A stretch of DNA of 64,000 nucleotides from Dysgonomonas sp. 521 (GCF_010501055.1 NZ_QVMO01000002.1:124001-188000), one strand, 5' to 3'. Counted from the stretch's first letter, positions 53,732 to 62,309 are shown. A program made the numbers and translations. Notes: generated by a model from the sequence alone, not told the origin.

Positions 53732-54427
53732 TCAGTCCGCATCTTTAGGTTTGTTCTTTTCTTTGAAATCCGGAAATACATACCAGCTGTCCCTGTACTT
53801 ATCTCCAATCAGATTAAATACACCTGTTTCTCCACAATTATCTGCAAACTGCTTAGCTTCCGATATGGTTTTGAACTCGCCTAACTTCTTGAATCCTACA
53901 AATAATTTATACATATCCTTGTTGTTTTTATGTTTTTCGACTTCAGCCTGCAAAATGGCATATGCTTCATTATAGTTTTTCTTTTTCTGCTCCAACTTAG
54001 CGTTAGCTTTAAGTAATCGTTCATCCGTTTCGGGATTGAAGAACAAATCGTTATGTGTCATATAATCGGTATATTCCGCTATTCTCCGTTCCACTTTTGT
54101 TATCTGCGCCTTTGCCGAAGCCACTTTTGACAAGAGGAAGTCAAATCCCGTCTGTAATCCTGTTCGCTTATCATATGCACAATGATATACCATTATCTTT
54201 TTTCGTGGGTATTTACATACAAGTTTTGCCCTGCGCCATTCGATCACCCACCGCCAACGGTCCAACATGGCACGGGGAAGGTCGATTATATGCAATACTT
54301 CCCGACTTCGGTTTTCGTCTCTTACCTCGAAAGTGATATATACCCAATGTTCTATCTTTAGTTCCCGTTCCACCTTTGCAAGGTCTTTAGCATCCTGCAT
54401 CCAATCTTCCATACTTTCCTGTGACAT
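53732..54427 (-). CDS. ICE accessory protein of unknown function
   Basis: A 231-aa soluble protein. A beta-rich N-terminal half contains EHWVYITFEVRDENRSREVL and RAMLDRWRWVIEWRRAKL, and a coiled-coil middle follows (about residues 120-170, with KLEQKKKNYNEAYAILQAEV). No family is recognised. It is the last of a run of - strand accessory genes that include PcfJ and PcfK; such genes travel with Bacteroidales conjugative elements. Confidence 0.6.
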   Translation of the reverse strand: MSQESMEDWMQDAKDLAKVERELKIEHWVYITFEVRDENRSREVLHIIDLPRAMLDRWRWVIEWRRAKLVCKYPRKKIMVYHCAYDKRTGLQTGFDFLLSKVASAKAQITKVERRIAEYTDYMTHNDLFFNPETDERLLKANAKLEQKKKNYNEAYAILQAEVEKHKNNKDMYKLFVGFKKLGEFKTISEAKQFADNCGETGVFNLIGDKYRDSWYVFPDFKEKNKPKDAD

Positions 54428-54468
54428 GACATTGATAATTAGTTGTTATAAATCTGATTAATAATCTG

Positions 54469-55149
54469 TCACTTAGAGGTTGTGAAGACTGTTTTACTTC
54501 GCCCAGTATCGGAAATAGTTAAATGCCTGTCTCTGTCTATGAGCCAATACAGAAAAAAAATGATAGTGTCTTGTGAGATTACATGATAGCCGTTGAACAG
54601 GTTCAGTAATACAAGCGGTTCTTTTGCTTTCGCTTTCAATGCTTCTTCGCTTGTGGTATAAGCATTTTCACCGATACCGAAGCGCAGGGAGTTGTTTACT
54701 ATATATTCTATTGTTCCGTATTCTTTCATCTTTCGGTAGATGAAGTGTTCCAAATCCCTTATATCGTGTATCAGGTCGAATGGATGCAGGGCTTCCAATT
54801 CTTCTTTCAGTTGGCTGTGAATATCTCTTAACATCGGCTCAATGGTAAACCATTTGGTCGGATTCTTTATCTTTCTGCAAGTAGCAGGGTCGTGAACGTC
54901 ATCGAGGAATAAACCATTCTTGTCGAGTGTACAATAACAATCATAGCAGAAATGGGTATGATACTCGGTTTCACTCTTTTTGATAGACTTATTTATGATT
55001 ATTCGTATTTGACCGTTCTGTAACAGATAGAAACGGATGCTCCACCTGTCGGCATCAAAAGCTATTTGATAATGCTTGCTTTCGTCTGTTACTCGATTAA
55101 GGAAATGTAGTACACCCTTGTACATAATTGCTATTTTATTGAGTTTCAT
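54469..55149 (-). CDS. ICE accessory protein next to PcfJ
   Basis: A 226-aa protein starting MKLNKIAIMYKGVLHFLNRV. It has a CYDCYCTLDKNG segment with cysteines and a helical C-terminal half. No known domain is identified. It follows the PcfJ gene by 24 nt on the same strand and is probably co-transcribed with it. The function is unknown. Confidence 0.6.
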   Translation of the reverse strand: MKLNKIAIMYKGVLHFLNRVTDESKHYQIAFDADRWSIRFYLLQNGQIRIIINKSIKKSETEYHTHFCYDCYCTLDKNGLFLDDVHDPATCRKIKNPTKWFTIEPMLRDIHSQLKEELEALHPFDLIHDIRDLEHFIYRKMKEYGTIEYIVNNSLRFGIGENAYTTSEEALKAKAKEPLVLLNLFNGYHVISQDTIIFFLYWLIDRDRHLTISDTGRSKTVFTTSK

Positions 55150-55173
55150 GTCTATAATTGTTTATGGTTGATA

Positions 55174-56445
55174 TTATGCTGCCAATCGTTTCTGAATGAG
55201 TGGCATATTCTTATTTACAAGTTTCAATATCTGATTATGATATTCCGTATTCTGATTACATACACCCTGACATTGAAGTACCTTGAGTTTTGACAGGGAC
55301 AGTTCAATAGTTTCCAGTTTCTTATCATCCGTATAGGCTGAAAGAATAAGAGAATCGGGTTTTAAGTGGTAATCATTCGTGAATAAGCAGTGCTTCATGA
55401 AGTCCCCTTCCTGCACAATCTCATCTACACTCTCCAATACACGGATATGGATGAATCCGTCTGTAAATTCGATACCGAAGAATTTCGATTTCATTTCATG
55501 GAATAAGTTTTCACTCTCTAATGCTTTCTTTCTCTTTTCTTCCCTGCGTTGCTGTTCGGAATGTTCCCTTTTCTTCTTTACATACCTGTCATGCTCTTTC
55601 TTCAGGTTCTTCGGGCAAACATACTTGGCATTATGCAGGTCTTTTCCAAAAAAGCGGAGCAGATCGATATAGTCGCACCATTCACTTATATTTTGAATCT
55701 TATATCCATTGCGCATACAGATGCGGATAGATGCCCAATAGTCGCTTATATCCTTTCGGGTATTATAGGCAAAGTATCTGAATAGTTCTGCCTGTCCTGT
55801 TTTAAGCAGGGTTTCTGCTTTGTTGTTGCCTAAAAGGAAACTGAACACATCAAAGGGAGTAAGGTCATAGAACTGCTTGTTATATCCGCTTCTCTTGACT
55901 TCGGGTATTAACTTCTGGCGTGGGTATATTTCTGTCGGGGTAATGTTGTATAATGACCTTTCGGGACGTATTTCTAAATCACTCCACCAAAGCCAATCCT
56001 GGCGGAAGAATCCCATAGGACGAAGTTTAGCCATAGTAGCATATTTGCCATTTGGGGCAATCCAGCGTTGTACGACTTCCATATTGAAATATCGGGGTTC
56101 TTCTCCTTTCTTCATCTTACATTCCACATAGACGAAGCGCAGGACTTGGAAGCCTTCGCAAGTGGTAATAATACACAAATACTCATAGTCTAAAAATGAA
56201 CGCTTGCGTGTTTCTTCAATCTTTAGCTTGGTCTTACAGTTCGGGCAATTACAATGCTCTGCCTTGTTTTCTTTATCTGTCCATGAGTGGTTACATTCTA
56301 AGCAAGTGATAACTCCTTTGGCTGTCTTTTGTCCGATATGCTCTATGCAGTTCTTATATGCCCATTTAATTTGTGCATCCGTTATTTTAGGCAGTTTCTT
56401 ACTTGCTGCTACTATCTGTTTTTGAAATTTAGTTTTCGGTTTCAT
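55174..56445 (-). CDS. pcfJ: PcfJ-like protein
   Basis: A 423-aa protein with a zinc-ribbon-like N-terminus (CLECNHSWTDKENKAEHCNC, then PNCKTKLKIEE) and the PcfJ core, including GDFMKHCLFTNDYHLKPDSL. PcfJ proteins are conserved on conjugative plasmids and ICEs, usually next to PcfK, with no proven role in transfer. It is 3 nt downstream of pcfK on the - strand. Confidence 0.82.
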   Translation of the reverse strand: MKPKTKFQKQIVAASKKLPKITDAQIKWAYKNCIEHIGQKTAKGVITCLECNHSWTDKENKAEHCNCPNCKTKLKIEETRKRSFLDYEYLCIITTCEGFQVLRFVYVECKMKKGEEPRYFNMEVVQRWIAPNGKYATMAKLRPMGFFRQDWLWWSDLEIRPERSLYNITPTEIYPRQKLIPEVKRSGYNKQFYDLTPFDVFSFLLGNNKAETLLKTGQAELFRYFAYNTRKDISDYWASIRICMRNGYKIQNISEWCDYIDLLRFFGKDLHNAKYVCPKNLKKEHDRYVKKKREHSEQQRREEKRKKALESENLFHEMKSKFFGIEFTDGFIHIRVLESVDEIVQEGDFMKHCLFTNDYHLKPDSLILSAYTDDKKLETIELSLSKLKVLQCQGVCNQNTEYHNQILKLVNKNMPLIQKRLAA

Positions 56446-56448
56446 AGG

Positions 56449-56862
56449 TCAAAATAGGGTTAGTTGTTTAATCTCTGTTGTTTGTTTGGTTGCAGTCTTT
56501 TTCTTGGGCTGCATCATTTTGTTATAGGCATCGTTCTGTGCCTTTTGGATAGCATCTTTGCGAGCCTGTTCTTTTTCTTCTTCGGTAAGTTCCACCACAT
56601 GGTTAACCGTTATATGGCAGTTATCCATTGGTTTACCGATTTCTATAGTATCCTCTGTATAGTAATGAACTGCCATTGACTGGATTTCAATGTCTGCAAA
56701 ACCTGCACATCCGCTTTTCTGTACAGTATTCAGAATATATGTAATGCAGTCGTCTATATTTTTATCTGTTTTTGCGAATGATTCGGCAAACAGGGCATCT
56801 GTTTCTGCTCGTTTCTCCAAATAGGTCAGGATGGTTCTTGTGAATATGGTTGTTGATTTCAT
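56449..56862 (-). CDS. pcfK: PcfK-like protein
   Basis: A 137-aa protein with the PcfK pattern: KNIDDCITYILNTVQKSGCA, then CHITVNHVVELTEEEKEQAR, and a basic tail (MMQPKKKTATKQTTEIKQL). It pairs with the adjacent pcfJ gene. Function on mobile elements is unknown; the C-terminus resembles a short nucleic-acid-binding tail. Confidence 0.82.
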   Translation of the reverse strand: MKSTTIFTRTILTYLEKRAETDALFAESFAKTDKNIDDCITYILNTVQKSGCAGFADIEIQSMAVHYYTEDTIEIGKPMDNCHITVNHVVELTEEEKEQARKDAIQKAQNDAYNKMMQPKKKTATKQTTEIKQLTLF

Positions 56863-56879
56863 AATTGTGATAATTAATA

Positions 56880-57146
56880 TTAATAATTTTCCTCTATATA
56901 CTTATCCATCTTGCGGTAGCGGAATGGATATCGCCATTGTATATATTTTAGCATTTGATTGTATATTTCTTCTACTTCATTCTCACTTATGTCTTCGCCA
57001 GCATTTTCTCGTTGTTGATATGTAAAAAAGATTTCTTCATATTCCTTTAGATTGAAATATTGAGCAACATACAATCCTGCTTCTGCAAACGAATCCTCAT
57101 GTGCGAACAACCCATTTAAAAAATCTTCAAATTTCTGCTTTTTCAT
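56880..57146 (-). CDS. Small ICE accessory protein (88 aa)
   Basis: Starts MKKQKFEDFLNGLFAHEDSF; helical and acidic, with an aromatic-rich centre (YEEIFFTYQQRENAG). No domain is recognised. It lies 17 nt upstream of pcfK in the same operon. Confidence 0.55.
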   Translation of the reverse strand: MKKQKFEDFLNGLFAHEDSFAEAGLYVAQYFNLKEYEEIFFTYQQRENAGEDISENEVEEIYNQMLKYIQWRYPFRYRKMDKYIEENY

Positions 57147-57208
57147 TTTTACTTTGAATTTGTGGAGTAGGAGTTTCTGCCCCTTGTTATATTTTTATTT
57201 ATTATTCT

Positions 57209-57415
57209 CTATTGACTTAGGTTGATAATGTTTTGTAGTTCCTTACGCTTACTCTTTTGAAATATCCATCCTGCTTTCTTGATGTCATTATAAGTCAATC
57301 GGGGATTAAACTTTCCACCCATAGCGGATAATAGGTCTTTGATAGGCTTGGTATCTCTAAACAGGGCAATAGCCTTTTCGGAATAATCGACTATCTCAAA
57401 ATATAATTTTGTCAT
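57209..57415 (-). CDS. Small ICE accessory protein (68 aa)
   Basis: Starts MTKLYFEIVDYSEKAIALFR; contains LSAMGGKFNPRLTYNDIKKA and a basic C-terminus, which suggests a small DNA-associated or structural protein. The 'GGKFNPRL...GWIF' pattern occurs in several mobile-element proteins (fragments of larger helicase or methylase-linked proteins), but I cannot name it. Confidence 0.55.
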   Translation of the reverse strand: MTKLYFEIVDYSEKAIALFRDTKPIKDLLSAMGGKFNPRLTYNDIKKAGWIFQKSKRKELQNIINLSQ

Positions 57416-57426
57416 GGCAGTAGGGT

Positions 57427-57711
57427 TTAAAAGATGATTAATAGGATAAGTGATGTGATAATGGCAATAGAAAGAAGGGAGAGTATAATCCGAATGATAA
57501 AGTTGACTATCTTAAACACAAGACAGATACCCCCATAACAAAGTATAAGACCGATAACCACAGATGAATTTATACTCACTTGTGAAATACCCCACAGGCA
57601 CAGAGCCACAACTGCAACCCTCGAACCCAATTTTATGATGATTCCGGAGGGGAGGGAGTTTTGTTTCAATATGTTTTTTCCGTTTCTCATAACTATGACA
57701 TTTTTTTTCAT
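57427..57711 (-). CDS. Small membrane protein (94 aa)
   Basis: Has about three hydrophobic segments (for example VAVVALCLWGISQVSI and IILSLLSIAIITSLILLIIF) after a basic N-terminus. No family is recognised. It is the most upstream gene of the - strand accessory run; the second IS110 element is inserted immediately upstream of its start. Confidence 0.5.
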   Translation of the reverse strand: MKKNVIVMRNGKNILKQNSLPSGIIIKLGSRVAVVALCLWGISQVSINSSVVIGLILCYGGICLVFKIVNFIIRIILSLLSIAIITSLILLIIF

Positions 57712-57754
57712 GCGTCATCCGTCAGGTCGGTCGTTTTTGTTTCATAGAGCAACA

Positions 57755-58040
57755 AAAGGTATTGTGCTTTCAGACAGGCATGTTTTTTTGCAGAAATACG
57801 CTCGCCCAAAGGGAAAGAGGAAGATTTCTGTGAAAACCGGTAGGCTCTGAATATGAATGACTGAAACACTATCATACCTTTGCTCTAATGAACAATAGAC
57901 CGAACAAGGAGGGCTCCTTGCCAACTGTGGAGTACCTATGTTTGAATCGGGAAAGGAAGTGACGTAAAAAAAATAAGTTATACGTTTTTGGTTAATTTTG
58001 ATTATATAAAAACATAATAACCTCAAAATATATAACTTAT
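57755..58040 (+). other. Noncoding leader of the second IS110 element
   Basis: No gene-like reading on +. It contains short complementary segments and is the expected bridge-RNA region. A possible -7 box (TACCTTTG, 57874-57881) lies within it. Confidence 0.4.
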
Positions 58041-59123
58041 ATGAAAACAGCACAAAGGAAAGTATTAGATTTCAACGGACAGAATATCTATGTAGGCATA
58101 GATGTCCATTTGAAGAGTTGGTCGGTGACAGTTTTGTCCGATATCTTGGTCTTAAAAAAATTTAGTCAGATTCCACAGCCGGAAGCATTGTACAAATTTC
58201 TAGTGACAAATTATCCCGGGGCAAGCTATCACTCGGTTTACGAGGCTGGATTTTGCGGGTTTTGGATACATGAAAGACTGACAGCATTGGGAATCAACAA
58301 TATCGTGGTGAATCCCGCCGATGTACCAACCAAGAACAGTGAAAAACTGCGTAAGACCGATTTAGTAGATAGCGGCAAGTTGGCCCGGAGCCTTCGAGCG
58401 GGAGAGCTGAAAGGTATATACACTCCGAATAGCGTAGCTCTGGAAATGCGTTCTTTGATAAGATTGAAAAATTCAATAACGAAAGATATGACACGGCAGA
58501 AGAACCGAATCAAATCGCAGTTACGCTACTTAGGTGTTGAGATTCCATTAGAGTATATCGAACCGCACTCTCGCTGGTCGAAACGATTCATAGCCTGGTT
58601 AAAAGACGTGTCTATGCTAACGCCGAGCGGTCGTCGTGCACTTGACATCCAGATCAGACATCTGGAGGAATTGCGTAAACAGAAATTAGAGATGACGCGA
58701 GCCTTGCGGGAGTTGGGCAATACGGAACAATTTCGCGAGTCGTTACGGTTAATCATGACCATTCCAGGTGTAGGCCAGGCTACAGGGATGACGTTTCTGT
58801 CAGAAATATGCGATATTTCACGATTTGAGAATGCTGAGCAACTAGCTGCTTATATCGGCATGATACCAATGTGTAATTCGAGCGGAGAGAAAGACGGAAC
58901 AGGCGATATAACGGTGCGTAAACATGCCATCATGCGTAGCAACCTGATAGAGACGGCTTGGGTGGCCATCCGGCAAGATCCAGCGATGAGCTTGTTTTAT
59001 ATGGAGAACTGTAAGAGGATGATTCCGAGCAAGGCGATCGTGAAGGTGGCTCGTAAGTTAGTGAATCGCTTATTTTTTGTATTGAAACGCAGGACGGAAT
59101 ATGTCAATGGCATCGTATCATAG
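58041..59123 (+). CDS. IS110-family DEDD transposase (second)
   Basis: A 360-aa transposase. RuvC-like motifs are YVGIDVHLKSWSV (D), SVYEAGFCGFW (E) and RKTDLVDSGKLARSL (D, D). The C-terminal domain has IMTIPGVGQATGMTFLSEIC and LAAYIGMIPMCNSSGE, with the serine region. It shares only the family plan with the first element. It appears complete, ending in a TAG that lies in the flanking direct repeat. Confidence 0.9.
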   Translation: MKTAQRKVLDFNGQNIYVGIDVHLKSWSVTVLSDILVLKKFSQIPQPEALYKFLVTNYPGASYHSVYEAGFCGFWIHERLTALGINNIVVNPADVPTKNSEKLRKTDLVDSGKLARSLRAGELKGIYTPNSVALEMRSLIRLKNSITKDMTRQKNRIKSQLRYLGVEIPLEYIEPHSRWSKRFIAWLKDVSMLTPSGRRALDIQIRHLEELRKQKLEMTRALRELGNTEQFRESLRLIMTIPGVGQATGMTFLSEICDISRFENAEQLAAYIGMIPMCNSSGEKDGTGDITVRKHAIMRSNLIETAWVAIRQDPAMSLFYMENCKRMIPSKAIVKVARKLVNRLFFVLKRRTEYVNGIVS

Positions 59124-59331
59124 AGCAACAGTCCTTCCGGTAGACGGATTTTCGGGAGAGAATACTACATAACTATTGCGGCTTTGAAGTCCGCTTCGTG
59201 GAGTTTGCTCCTCTCGCCTTTGTAAACTAATGTGGAACTTGCGGCAGTAGCTGACCGCTATGGAAAGTCTGTTTACCGAAGGATTTTTATTGAGTTTTTC
59301 AAGCTATATAGACAGTATCGGTAACAAAAAA

Positions 59332-59350
59332 GAGGCAGTAAATCTGCCTC
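59332..59350. terminator. Short GC hairpin (terminator-like)
   Basis: GAGGCAG and CTGCCTC form a perfect 7-bp stem, preceded by an A-run (59325-59331). On the - strand this would be followed by a U-run, so it would end transcripts coming from the right. Confidence 0.5.
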
Positions 59351-59373
59351 CCAAGATAGCGTTACCGCGTACC

Positions 59374-59437
59374 GTCAGGATGCTTATTGCTGACAGGTTG
59401 CTCTCCAGCAGAGCCCGTTTCCTCTTAACATCCTGAC
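59374..59437. ncRNA. Structured RNA candidate
   Basis: GTCAGGATG (59374-59382) pairs perfectly with CATCCTGAC (59429-59437). Inside, GCTCT and AGAGC (about 59400-59414) form a second stem. A nested double hairpin of this strength in a gene-free region suggests a small RNA or a leader element next to the - strand terminator. The strand and role are not decided. Confidence 0.45.
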
Positions 59438-59792
59438 ATAAAGATATAAATAAAAAATTAACTAAAATATAATTATCCTTTTTGTTTGGATTTCAACTGG
59501 AAAATAGATATGGAAGAAACGGAAAAGGGCATCGTTAGATAGTGGATAATATTAATAATTATGCTATCGCAGCATATCAATACCAAGACAATGAATAACT
59601 CCTACTCAAGTGTAGCCTGAAAGAAGCTACTCTTAGTTTGTTATCCGAGACTGTTTTCGTAATAGTAGGTTATCATGTAATTTTAGAATAGGCTATAATA
59701 GTGCGTATTCGAATTACAAATGATATAACGAATGAAGGAAAGGGTCGCAGGATACATTGTATTGTATTATCTTTATATCTTACTTAAGAATA

Positions 59793-60401
59793 ATGAAAAT
59801 GGCCAAAAAGAAAAAGCGTCAAGGACACTATTGTCGGATTTGTGGTGAATACAAGGCTAACGAACGGTTTAGTGGCAAAGGACATGCAAAACATATCTGT
59901 AAGGAATGTGCAGCTTTACCACAGGAACGAAAGAACGAGTTACAATATATAAGCCAAATAGACCGGATTGCCGGAGAATATCCCCGTTCCAGACAAGATT
60001 GGGAATTTCTTGAAAAGATGTCGAAAAATAAGAAATATCCGGAAGCGATGGATTTTGCCCAAATGGTTTTGAATATGAGCCGAAGTCAATCTGATCCAGA
60101 GGAGAACGATGATAATGATTTCGAAGATTGGCAAGAAAAATTGAGTTTTTCTGAATTTGATGAGTTTGCAAAAGGAGATATTGAATCGGCAATAGAAGAA
60201 GATATTCGCGATTTCATTTTTTCAGTAAACGAATTGCCGACAGAAAAAGACAAAGATGAAATTCTGAAATATATCTGCAAGAACATGGCTTTTGGAGAGG
60301 GGGATATTTTAGTCTTGAATAAAGAGCTAAGTGTTTTGTTTGACTCTATTCTAAAAGAAGTTGTACTGGATTTAGAGAAAGATGATGACGAAGATTTGTG
60401 A
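59793..60401 (+). CDS. Zinc-knuckle protein of unknown function
   Basis: A 202-aa protein starting MKMAKKKKRQGHYCRICGEYK. Two CxxC pairs (CRIC and CKEC, with a His between) form a likely zinc knuckle in the first 40 residues. The rest is acidic and helical (for example EWQ/EFDEFAKGDIESAIEE). No named family is recognised. It stands between the noncoding RNA region and the histone-like gene, near the ICE end. An alternative start is the ATG at 59799. Confidence 0.6.
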   Translation: MKMAKKKKRQGHYCRICGEYKANERFSGKGHAKHICKECAALPQERKNELQYISQIDRIAGEYPRSRQDWEFLEKMSKNKKYPEAMDFAQMVLNMSRSQSDPEENDDNDFEDWQEKLSFSEFDEFAKGDIESAIEEDIRDFIFSVNELPTEKDKDEILKYICKNMAFGEGDILVLNKELSVLFDSILKEVVLDLEKDDDEDL

Positions 60402-60443
60402 TAATTATTATCTTTGTTCCCTCATAAAAATGACAAGAAAAGA

Positions 60444-60620
60444 ATGAAAAATTTAGTAGAAACATTAAAAACAAACTTTGAAGCATTTGCGAAAGATGTT
60501 GAATCACAAATCGAAACCGGGAACAAAGCAGCAGGCCAACGTGCGCGTAAAGTGTCGCTTGAAATAGAGAAGGCTTTGAAAGAATTTAGAAGAATATCTA
60601 TCGAAGATTCTAAAAAATAA
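60444..60620 (+). CDS. Histone H1-like DNA-binding protein
   Basis: A 58-aa protein starting MKNLVETLKTNFEAFAKDVE, with the signature ETGNKAAGQRARKVSLEIEK and KALKEFRRISIE. This matches small bacterial histone H1-like proteins of Bacteroidota, thought to compact or shape DNA. The ATG at 60444 is preferred to the one at 60414. It is followed by a terminator that also serves the integrase. Confidence 0.82.
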   Translation: MKNLVETLKTNFEAFAKDVESQIETGNKAAGQRARKVSLEIEKALKEFRRISIEDSKK

Positions 60621-60629
60621 AAAAGAGAA

Positions 60630-60673
60630 CCCTCTAATCTGCTATCAATAATGCATTTGACCAGATTAGAGGG
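60630..60673. terminator. Bidirectional terminator between histone-like and integrase genes
   Basis: CCCTCTAATCTG and CAGATTAGAGGG form a perfect 12-bp stem, followed by a T-run on + and preceded by A-rich sequence, so it can end transcripts from both sides. Confidence 0.85.
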
Positions 60674-60682
60674 ATTTTTAGT

Positions 60683-61918
60683 TTATGACACTTTTTCTTT
60701 ATATTGTTTTTTTCGATTGAGCTTCAAAGCTAGATTACTCATATCCTGACTGACTTTCATATCTAATACTTTGGCATAAATTTGAGTAGTCCTTATGCTG
60801 TTATGACCTAACATTTTTGAGACGCTTTCAATAGGGACACCATTGGCCAAGGTAACTGTCGTGGCGAATGTGTGCCGCGCTATGTGAGTCGATATTGCTT
60901 TTTCAATACCGCAAATTTCAGCAATTTCTTTCAGGTATTCATTCATTTTTTGATTGGAGCAGCTTGGTATCAGTTTTCCGTCTTTATCTTTTCCTGTATA
61001 TTTATCAATTATTTGGATTGGGATATCAAGTAACATTATATTAGAATCTACTTTGGTCTTTGTCCTTTTAGTTATAACCCATAGATTGCCATCAAACGAT
61101 TTGCGAATATTAGCTGCTGTTAATTTACATGCGTCGGTATAAGCCAATCCGGTGTAGCAGCAGAAGATAAATAAATCCCTTACCTGAGTTAGTCGCTTAG
61201 AGGTAAATTCCTTTTTGTATATAGTATCAATTTCTTCTTGTGTCAAAACCTCGCGGCTCACTTTATCATACTTGAATTTAAATTGAGCAAATGGATTAAT
61301 TTTAATCTCAGCGCCCGAATTAATAGCAAAATCAAAAACAGTCCTGAGACGTTGAACGAATTTCATAGCTGTGTTATTATTACAACTATGCTCCATTAAG
61401 TATAAATAAAAACTTTCTATAAATATAGAATTTATATCTGTCGGCATAACATCAGTAATATTATATTTTACTCTCATAAACTCCTGCAATTTATTTTTTG
61501 TTAATTCATAACGGCTATAAGTTTTTTGAGAAGTTGTTTTTCCAACCTTTAGTTTGTAATGGTCATTGTGCTCTGTAAAATATTCAATAAAAGATTTTGC
61601 TCTTGCTGTACCTAATCCTAATAATATATTTTTAATTGATTCTGGGCAAACGTACCCCTTTTCTTTTAGTTGTTCCTGATAAATTTCCTCCATCCTAACT
61701 TTTATGCTATCCAAAGTCCTGTTGAGATTCAATGCATCCGCTGCACGGCTTGAACATCGACCAAGTTTGGTGTCCCATTGTTCAGGTAATACAGATAATT
61801 TAGAATTAAACTGGCTCATCTCTCCATTAATCGTAATTCTTACCATTATTGGAGCCATACGATTACCATTCAGTCTGTTTTTTCTTAAATAGAAAAGTAC
61901 TCTAAAAGTTGTTTTCAT
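60683..61918 (-). CDS. int: Tyrosine recombinase (ICE integrase)
   Basis: A 411-aa integrase starting MKTTFRVLFYLRKNRLNGNR. It has an N-terminal arm-binding domain, an SAM-like core-binding domain (about residues 105-195), and a catalytic domain with HIARHTFATTV (H-x-x-R) and LGHNSIRTTQIYAKV (catalytic Tyr). The usual first Arg site reads CCYTGLAYTDACKL, so the Arg is replaced by Ala, as in IntDOT-like enzymes that also deviate there. It points away from the adjacent tRNA-Lys gene, as usual for ICEs inserted at tRNA 3' ends. The longer in-frame start at 61996 is rejected. Confidence 0.9.
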   Translation of the reverse strand: MKTTFRVLFYLRKNRLNGNRMAPIMVRITINGEMSQFNSKLSVLPEQWDTKLGRCSSRAADALNLNRTLDSIKVRMEEIYQEQLKEKGYVCPESIKNILLGLGTARAKSFIEYFTEHNDHYKLKVGKTTSQKTYSRYELTKNKLQEFMRVKYNITDVMPTDINSIFIESFYLYLMEHSCNNNTAMKFVQRLRTVFDFAINSGAEIKINPFAQFKFKYDKVSREVLTQEEIDTIYKKEFTSKRLTQVRDLFIFCCYTGLAYTDACKLTAANIRKSFDGNLWVITKRTKTKVDSNIMLLDIPIQIIDKYTGKDKDGKLIPSCSNQKMNEYLKEIAEICGIEKAISTHIARHTFATTVTLANGVPIESVSKMLGHNSIRTTQIYAKVLDMKVSQDMSNLALKLNRKKQYKEKVS

Positions 61919-62046
61919 AATCAATAAATTTTTGTTTGTAAAAATACTTTGTAGTGTACTGTTTGTTACAGACAAATTGTAGACAATGCGCGACAAATCA
62001 GGGACTTATTTGTTAAATCGTTACCATTTTTGTCTTGGTAATTTTG

Positions 62047-62067
62047 GGTAACGAATAGGTAACGAAT
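62047..62067. repeat. Tandem 10-bp repeats near the integrase (arm-site candidates)
   Basis: GGTAACGAAT occurs at 62047-62056 and 62058-62067, between the integrase start and the tRNA. Paired direct repeats here are the usual arm-type binding sites of tyrosine integrases. Confidence 0.5.
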
Positions 62068-62129
62068 CTTTGTCCGAATTTGACATCATTAAGTCTATGG
62101 AAGTCTTTTTTACAGAAGAAGGATAATAA

Positions 62130-62165
62130 AAAAACTCTCGCAATCTACTGATTACGAGAGTTTTT
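62130..62165. terminator. Bidirectional terminator next to tRNA-Lys
   Basis: AAAAACTCTCG and CGAGAGTTTTT form a perfect 11-bp inverted repeat, with A/T tracts at both sides, 46 bp from the 3' end of the tRNA gene. It probably ends the tRNA transcript. Confidence 0.8.
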
Positions 62166-62210
62166 GTCTTTTTATTGACATCGGACTGTCTTTTCTGTCC
62201 TTTTGTCTTG

Positions 62211-62283
62211 TGATCCCGCTGGGGCTCGAACCCAGGACCCCATCATTAAAAGTGATGTGCTCTACCTGCTGAGCTACGGAATC
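62211..62283 (-). tRNA. tRNA-Lys (anticodon TTT)
   Basis: On the - strand the 73-nt gene begins GATTCCGTAGCTCAGCAGG and ends in CGGGATCA. The acceptor stem GATTCCG/CGGGATC pairs with one wobble. The anticodon loop reads CTTTTAA, giving anticodon TTT. The T-arm has GGTTCGAGCC. The 3' end faces the integrase gene 292 bp away, so it is the likely ICE attachment site. Confidence 0.92.
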
Positions 62284-62309
62284 TCCTTGTTGCTTTATTA
62301 AAGCGAGTG

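Larger units (their letters stand above)
57742..59130 (+). mobile_element. IS110-family insertion sequence, second copy, flanked by a 13-bp direct repeat
   Basis: The string TCATAGAGCAACA occurs at 57742-57754 and 59118-59130, 1376 bp apart, bracketing the transposase and its 286-bp noncoding leader. The right copy contains the transposase stop codon. The repeat is most simply the target/core sequence shared by both ends of an IS110 insertion. The leader is the expected place for the bridge RNA. Confidence 0.65.
59131..59792. other. Noncoding region between the IS and the zinc-knuckle gene
   Basis: About 660 bp without a convincing gene. It contains a GTAAAC/GTTTAC pair (about 59223-59276), the hairpins described at 59332-59437, and an AT-rich right half that should hold the promoter of the gene at 59793. 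Confidence 0.5.

Noticed and set aside
53512-53975. Two + strand readings after the first IS110 transposase
   Set aside because: They overlap each other, the hairpins and the - strand gene at 53732; neither has a recognisable pattern.
57742-58040. 103-aa - strand reading upstream of the second IS110 transposase
   Set aside because: It overlaps the expected bridge-RNA leader and the promoter region of the IS and has no protein-like features.
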